Assembly (NCBI GenBank): GCA_022820665.1 | Contig: JAJEFB010000029.1 | Span: 62,001-126,000 of the forward strand | Direction of reading: 5' to 3' | From: Anaerolineae bacterium | GTDB taxonomy: Bacteria; Chloroflexota; Anaerolineae; Aggregatilineales; Phototrophicaceae | DNA: 64,000 nt | In this document: one piece after another, positions 59,876-64,000 of the stretch | Position numbering within the stretch: the first letter of the stretch is position 1 | Layout: every line of letters starts with the position of its first letter | The notes under the pieces: model-generated | What the model was told of the DNA's origin: nothing | Seen by the model: the letters and a program-made list of their open reading frames with translations, nothing else | Database searches by the model: none | Program-made: the position numbers and the translations under genes

Positions 59876-61318
59876 ATGTCGGAACAGGCTGTTACAGCCC
59901 AAAGCGAAGATTTCTCGCGTTGGTATAACGAAATTGTCTATCGCGCTGATCTGGCGGCGCCGTCTCCAGTTCGGGGTTGCGTTATTATCAAGCCTTATGG
60001 CTACGAAATCTGGGAAGGCATCAAAGGCGGCTTGGACCGGCGCTTCAAAGCGACAGGCCATCAGAATGCCTATTTCCCGCTCTTTATACCGGAAAGTTAT
60101 ATCAAGCGAGAAGCGCAGCATGTCGAGGGTTTCAGCCCCGAACTAGCGGTGGTCACTCACGCTGGCGGTAAGGAACTTGAAGAACCTTTAGTGGTGAGGC
60201 CGACTTCCGAAACGGTTATCGGCGAGGCCTTTAGCGACTGGATACAGTCCTATCGCGACTTGCCGCTGCTGATCAATCAATGGTCCAATGTCGTACGTTG
60301 GGAGTTGCGCACACGACCTTTCCTGCGCACGGCCGAGTTTCTGTGGCAAGAGGGGCATACCGCGCACGCGACCCACGACGAAGCCGAAGAAGAGACGCTG
60401 CGGATGTTGGATATCTACGCCGATTTCGCGGCAAATGATGCCGCCATCCCGGTTATCAAGGGCGAAAAAAGCCGCATGGAACGTTTCGCCGGCGCCCTGC
60501 GCACTTATACGATCGAGGCAATGATGCGCGACAGAAGGGCGCTGCAGTCGGGTACCAGCCACAATCTAGGCCAGAACTTCGCCAAAGCTTTTGACATTCG
60601 TTATCTAGCGGAGAACAATGAGCAGGCTTATTGCTGGACCACGTCCTGGGGATTGAGCACGCGTATGGTCGGCGCAGTGGTCATGGCGCACGGCGACGAC
60701 AAGGGGCTGCGTCTGCCGCCGAAGCTGGCCCCCTATCAGGTCGTGATTGTTCCCATTTACCGCAAGGACGATCAAAAACCGCTGGTTATGGAGACGGTCA
60801 ACAGGTTGGAAAGCCAAATCAACGCGGCGGGCATCCGTGTGCATGTCGATCGGCGGGAGGGGCAATCGCCCGGATTCAAGTTCAACGACTGGGAGATGCG
60901 CGGCGTCCCGGTACGCGTCGAAATCGGACCCAAAGACGTACAGAACAATAATGCGGTGCTGGCGCGTCGGGACCTCCCGGGGCGCGAAGGCAAGCAGTTT
61001 GTTTCCCAAGACGGCATTGCAGACGCGCTGGAGGCGCTCTTGAACGCGATACAGGCCAATCTCTTGGAAGACGCGCGCGCCTTCCGCGACCGGCATATCA
61101 GTGACGTTGGCGTCTACGACGAAATGAGACAGGTTGTTGACGGCGGGGATTGGGCGCGCGCCTGGTGGAACGGATCGGACGAAGATGAGTTGGCTGTCAA
61201 AGACGAAACAGGCGCCACGATCCGCTGCTTCCCATTTGAGCAACCGGGGGGAACGGGCATTTGTGTCAAGACTGGGCAACCTGCCCAAAAAGTCGCCCTC
61301 TTTGCCAAAGCCTATTAG
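59876..61318 (+). CDS. proS: prolyl-tRNA synthetase, short archaeal/eukaryotic type
   Basis: Class II synthetase charging tRNA-Pro. 480 residues, the ProS type without the bacterial editing insertion. Motifs: GCVIIKPYGYEIWE near motif 1, VVRPTSETVIGEAFSDWI and RPFLRTAEFLWQEGHTAHAT for motif 2, a SGTSHNLGQNFAKAF segment, and a C-terminal anticodon-binding domain followed by a zinc/tail region ending KVALFAKAY. ATG 59876. A TATAAT lies at 59770-59775 but no good -35. A terminator follows. Confidence 0.96.
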   Translation: MSEQAVTAQSEDFSRWYNEIVYRADLAAPSPVRGCVIIKPYGYEIWEGIKGGLDRRFKATGHQNAYFPLFIPESYIKREAQHVEGFSPELAVVTHAGGKELEEPLVVRPTSETVIGEAFSDWIQSYRDLPLLINQWSNVVRWELRTRPFLRTAEFLWQEGHTAHATHDEAEEETLRMLDIYADFAANDAAIPVIKGEKSRMERFAGALRTYTIEAMMRDRRALQSGTSHNLGQNFAKAFDIRYLAENNEQAYCWTTSWGLSTRMVGAVVMAHGDDKGLRLPPKLAPYQVVIVPIYRKDDQKPLVMETVNRLESQINAAGIRVHVDRREGQSPGFKFNDWEMRGVPVRVEIGPKDVQNNNAVLARRDLPGREGKQFVSQDGIADALEALLNAIQANLLEDARAFRDRHISDVGVYDEMRQVVDGGDWARAWWNGSDEDELAVKDETGATIRCFPFEQPGGTGICVKTGQPAQKVALFAKAY

Positions 61319-61344
61319 ACGTTATTCGTGTATACAAGTAGCAG

Positions 61345-61379
61345 AAGAGCGCGTCCACAGCCCTATCGGCGCGCTTTTT
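61345..61379 (+). terminator. intrinsic terminator after proS
   Basis: AGCGCG/CGCGCT stem, extended by G-T and A-T pairs (AAG/TTT), loop of 16 nt, ending in TTTTT. Confidence 0.6.
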
Positions 61380-61565
61380 GATTTCCCTTGTTCACATTCG
61401 CGGCATGGTATGAGACTTCTAATGCAAATCTGGCATTGTGAAAATAGACACAATTGAAAAACTCCTGTACAATGACGTCCTTTGGGCTTTAGTCGGGAAG
61501 GTAAACTGAAAAAAGGTACATTTACGGATCGGATAGTTTGCTGCTGCTGGCATTTGTGGAGATTA

Positions 61566-61721
61566 GTTTCCAGTGCTAGACTGAAACGTACCTGTACTTA
61601 TTTTTCTTTGAATGATGCCATGATTGTTGCAACCAGATCAAACGAAAATTTGCTTGCCCGTGCTTCGGCACGGCAGCCATGTGCATGCCACCTGCCTGCG
61701 CCATGTCGGGTTGGTGGCATG
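61566..61721 (+). promoter_or_regulatory. structured 5' leader of the NYN gene
   Basis: Three hairpins in the 420-nt gap before the NYN gene: GTTTC(C)AGT-GCTAG-ACTGAAAC (61566-61587, one bulge); CCGTGC-TTCG-GCACGG (61658-61673, a stable UUCG tetraloop); and CATGCCACC/GGTGGCATG (61684-61721, 9 bp, 20-nt loop). The last ends 18 nt before the ATG, just ahead of the ribosome site AGGA. None has a U-run. It matches no riboswitch class I can name. An inverted repeat ATTGTG-N8-CACAAT lies further upstream near 61435. Confidence 0.45.
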
Positions 61722-61739
61722 ATTTATTAGGACAGAATA

Positions 61740-63884
61740 ATGACAGCCTACTTGATTGTTGACGCCGATGACATCCTGAAATTCGCTTCGCAAGAGGGAA
61801 TAGACCTTCAGGAGTTGGCAGTAGCCTTGCGCGGCAACGCCGCTCTGGTAGCAGGTCTGTGCGACTCGTCCATGCTGACAGCGGTCGCCGTAGCGAATTG
61901 GGATTCCGAACATGGTGATTGGCCTGTCGACCCGCAGACGATTTTCCGCAGCGCCGGTTACGAGATTCTTGGCGTGTCAGATCGTGAAGACCTGGTCAAC
62001 ACCCTTATAGAGCGTTATTTCTCCACAGACCCCAAACTGATCGACGAGTTGATTGTCGCGAGCCGGTCGGGAGATTTGCTCCCGCTCATTGACAAGCTGG
62101 AGACACCGGCTAACGCCCGTATCCGCCTTTGGAATGAAAAGGATTCGTTTCCAGTCATCGAATTCACCAAGAACGTGCTGGTCCAGCCCCTGGAAAACCT
62201 CTACGGCTTGCGGCCCAAAAATGTCTGGGTCTACATCGACTTCGAGAACATCTCAATTAGCTTGAACGAGCAGGGATTCGTCGTCAATCTCGATCACCTG
62301 ATCGAACGCTTCGTCTCCCAGGCGCAGGCGCACGGTCGATTGGTGAAAATGTCCGCCTATGCCCCCTGGGGCCAGCGCGGCGCCCTGCCGCCATTGGTCG
62401 ATTCCTCTGGCAGAGAGGTGGCGGACGACGCGCCCTCTCGCCTGATGATGGCGAATATTGATCCCGTCTTCAACCTGCCGGGCAAGAACAGCGCCGATAT
62501 GCGCATGGCGCGGGATGTCCTGACCGATGCCGGCCATCCGGAAGCGGGCGATGTCATCATCCTAGCAAGTAGCGACCGCGACTTCAATGACGTCATCAAC
62601 CCACTGCTTCAGCGGAACAAGACCGTTGTTTTGTGGGGTGTGCGCGGCAGCACCGGGCGCCTCTTGCAGAGCCACCCGTCGCTGCATCTGGAATTCATTG
62701 ACGATTTCACCGATCTGCAAACGCATGAATCACTCAGCCATGTGGAGGCCGCCGACGACGCCGAGAGCTTCATCCCGTCTCAGTGGTCGAGTGTCATTAT
62801 CCAATTCTACCGGCTGCAGAGCGCTAAGCCCTCCGGCGAGATTACCTTGCATGCCTTGATAGAGCAATTGATTGATGTCGGCGATGTGATTTCCGTCGAG
62901 CGCGGTCAGGATTTGGTATCGCAGGCGATTTCATTAGGTATCTTGAAGCAGCTTTCCGCCTCCGGCGCTGTCGAGTTGAGTTACCAAAACCCGGTGGTTG
63001 ACAAAACCTTGTTGATTGTGGAGCGCATGGTTCGTCGGGTCATCAACACTTTGAGCGCGCGAAATTGGGAATACGTCAATTATGGATTCTTGCTAAAGGG
63101 ATTGGCAATGGAGCGCGATCTCGACCGCCCCGGCATGAATGAAAGCGACCAGTGGCGCTCGCATTGGATTGATTGTCTGGTGCGCGAGCGCGTCTTGCAG
63201 CGCGAATTGGTACCGCATCGCCACAATCCAGATGATCTGGTACCGGTGATCAGGATTCCTGTCGAAACGCCGCGCCCTATGCCGAGCAAGGTAGACGAGG
63301 ATGTCGACGACGCCGAGTTGGCCAGCCGCAAGTGGCTGGGAGTCCCACCGCACAAGCTCTATGAGACGGACCCCGACGTGGCTCACATGGTCACCCGCAT
63401 CGTCGTGAGCGTACAGCAATTCACCAGTTTCCGGAATTTCGCCTGGTGCCCGCTGGGCAGTCTGCACCGCCGGCTGCGGGAGTTCGATAGCGGCGTGACT
63501 TTTCAATACGCTGTCGAGTACTTGCTCGTCAACGAGATGGTCACCGTGCAAGAATACCCAAACCCGCGCAGTGACTACAACACCAAGGGCATCGAGCTCA
63601 ATCCGGAATGCGCCTTTGTCGCGGTCTTGCTGGCCGAGCGTGATGAATTCGTTCGCGTCTTGCTGGAAATGTACAACGAGAATCAAACGATCAGCGCGGC
63701 CAACCTCAGTACGCGGCTAGAGGACAGCTGGGACGTCGATCTGTGGGTCTCGATCATGAGAATCGAAAACGTGCTGAACTTGCTTCCCGGCCGTACAGAT
63801 CAATATAGCTTGTTCCGGACCCACCATACGGTGAAATTGGTCGCGAATGACGATGTCAACGAACTGCAAAAAGCGGACGAATAG
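61740..63884 (+). CDS. large NYN-domain protein (tandem PIN-like domains, winged-helix C-terminus)
   Basis: 714 residues, cytoplasmic. A complete NYN (PIN-like RNase) domain spans about 155-325: VWVYIDFENIS (D near 167), SADMRMARD and IILASSDRDFNDVI supply the conserved acids. The first 130 residues (MTAYLIVDADDIL ... EDLVNTLIERYF) look like a second, degenerate NYN copy that kept VDADD but lost SSDxDF. Residues 345-714 are helical with at least two winged-helix or LOTUS-like units. Preceded by a structured leader. A metal-dependent RNase role is inferred; partner and trigger unknown. Confidence 0.75.
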   Translation: MTAYLIVDADDILKFASQEGIDLQELAVALRGNAALVAGLCDSSMLTAVAVANWDSEHGDWPVDPQTIFRSAGYEILGVSDREDLVNTLIERYFSTDPKLIDELIVASRSGDLLPLIDKLETPANARIRLWNEKDSFPVIEFTKNVLVQPLENLYGLRPKNVWVYIDFENISISLNEQGFVVNLDHLIERFVSQAQAHGRLVKMSAYAPWGQRGALPPLVDSSGREVADDAPSRLMMANIDPVFNLPGKNSADMRMARDVLTDAGHPEAGDVIILASSDRDFNDVINPLLQRNKTVVLWGVRGSTGRLLQSHPSLHLEFIDDFTDLQTHESLSHVEAADDAESFIPSQWSSVIIQFYRLQSAKPSGEITLHALIEQLIDVGDVISVERGQDLVSQAISLGILKQLSASGAVELSYQNPVVDKTLLIVERMVRRVINTLSARNWEYVNYGFLLKGLAMERDLDRPGMNESDQWRSHWIDCLVRERVLQRELVPHRHNPDDLVPVIRIPVETPRPMPSKVDEDVDDAELASRKWLGVPPHKLYETDPDVAHMVTRIVVSVQQFTSFRNFAWCPLGSLHRRLREFDSGVTFQYAVEYLLVNEMVTVQEYPNPRSDYNTKGIELNPECAFVAVLLAERDEFVRVLLEMYNENQTISAANLSTRLEDSWDVDLWVSIMRIENVLNLLPGRTDQYSLFRTHHTVKLVANDDVNELQKADE

Positions 63885-63891
63885 CTGGGCA

Positions 63892-63920
63892 TTGTTGCGG
63901 CTTCCTTGAACTGATATAAT
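63892..63920 (+). promoter_or_regulatory. promoter of the gene starting at 63988
   Basis: TTGTTG, a 17-nt spacer and TATAAT. A 10-bp leader hairpin with one bulge follows (63936-63946 with 63955-63966, ACCGACAGGCA against TGCCTGTTCGGT). Confidence 0.6.
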
Positions 63921-63987
63921 CAGCGCGCTCTTAAGACCGACAGGCAAACTGTCCTGCCTGTTCGGTGACGATGAAGGGACGGAAAGC

Positions 63988-64000
63988 ATGCCTTTGGACA
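63988..64000 (+). CDS. start of a gene running off the right edge
   Basis: ATG 63988 with GGGACGGAAAGC upstream (a weak ribosome site), a promoter at 63892-63920, and four codons (M-P-L-D). Too short to identify. Confidence 0.4.

Noticed and set aside
1..64000. CRISPR arrays, rRNA and tRNA genes
   Set aside because: No regularly spaced repeats, no rRNA-like conserved stretches and no cloverleaf with a TTCGA-type arm were found in any intergenic region.

Overview
This window looks like a chromosomal segment of a free-living bacterium, most likely a member of the Chloroflexota (Anaerolineae-like). That is a family-level impression, not a measured placement. It rests on the mix of genes: a division/cell-wall (dcw) cluster without an outer-membrane gene set, FemAB-type proteins, a short archaeal-type prolyl-tRNA synthetase, a two-NuoM complex I, and a fused b-delta ATP synthase subunit. 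Coding density is high, codons are G+C-rich, and GTG or TTG starts are frequent.

Layout. 1-13880 (minus strand) is a dcw cluster in transcription order rsmH, ftsL-like, ftsI, mraY, murD, ftsW, murG, two CvpA-like membrane genes, murC, murB, ftsQ, ftsA (running off the left edge). mraZ, murE and murF are missing from their usual places. uvrC follows at 14.0-15.9 kb on the plus strand. Next come a lone HEXXH protein and a serine-biosynthesis cassette (serB, a HAD phosphatase, serA) on the minus strand. 20.3-27.4 kb is a fatty-acid oxidation region (TetR regulator, SDR, fadN-type enzyme, thiolase) interrupted by a divergent two-gene OLD-like ATPase plus TOPRIM/DUF4276-like module, a defence candidate. 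27.4-29.5 kb holds a two-component system. 29.9-40.5 kb is mixed accessory content: a methyltransferase, a lipoprotein, a 1-kb stretch with repeats, an M20 peptidase, a LysE exporter, an HNH nuclease, an excisionase-like HTH, a small promoter-to-terminator unit, an APH-family kinase, a PhyH dioxygenase and two FemAB proteins.

40.7-53.3 kb is a respiratory block: nuoA, H, J, K, L, M, M, N followed by atpI/Z, atpB, atpE and a b-delta fusion, closed by a strong terminator. It contains only the membrane sectors of complex I and F-ATP synthase; the peripheral subunits (NuoBCDEFGI; alpha, beta, gamma, epsilon) are absent. 53.4-59.7 kb has a displaced murE, a membrane glycosyltransferase, a GT2 glycosyltransferase, a WbaP-like sugar transferase and a MazG-like protein. 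59.9-63.9 kb has proS and a large NYN-domain protein with a structured leader. A new gene starts at 63988.

The most notable observations are: an FtsI whose catalytic SxxK lysine is Gln and whose KTG box is KAG; two tandem FemAB genes in the same frame separated by one TAG, with no ATG/GTG/TTG at the start of the second; a NuoL with a 26-residue repeat spacing next to tandem NuoM genes (2M-type complex I); a large cysteine-flanked insertion in subunit a; the ATPase/TOPRIM module; a tandem-NYN protein; and at least two dispersed repeat families. No rRNA, tRNA, CRISPR array, integrase or transposase was recognised.
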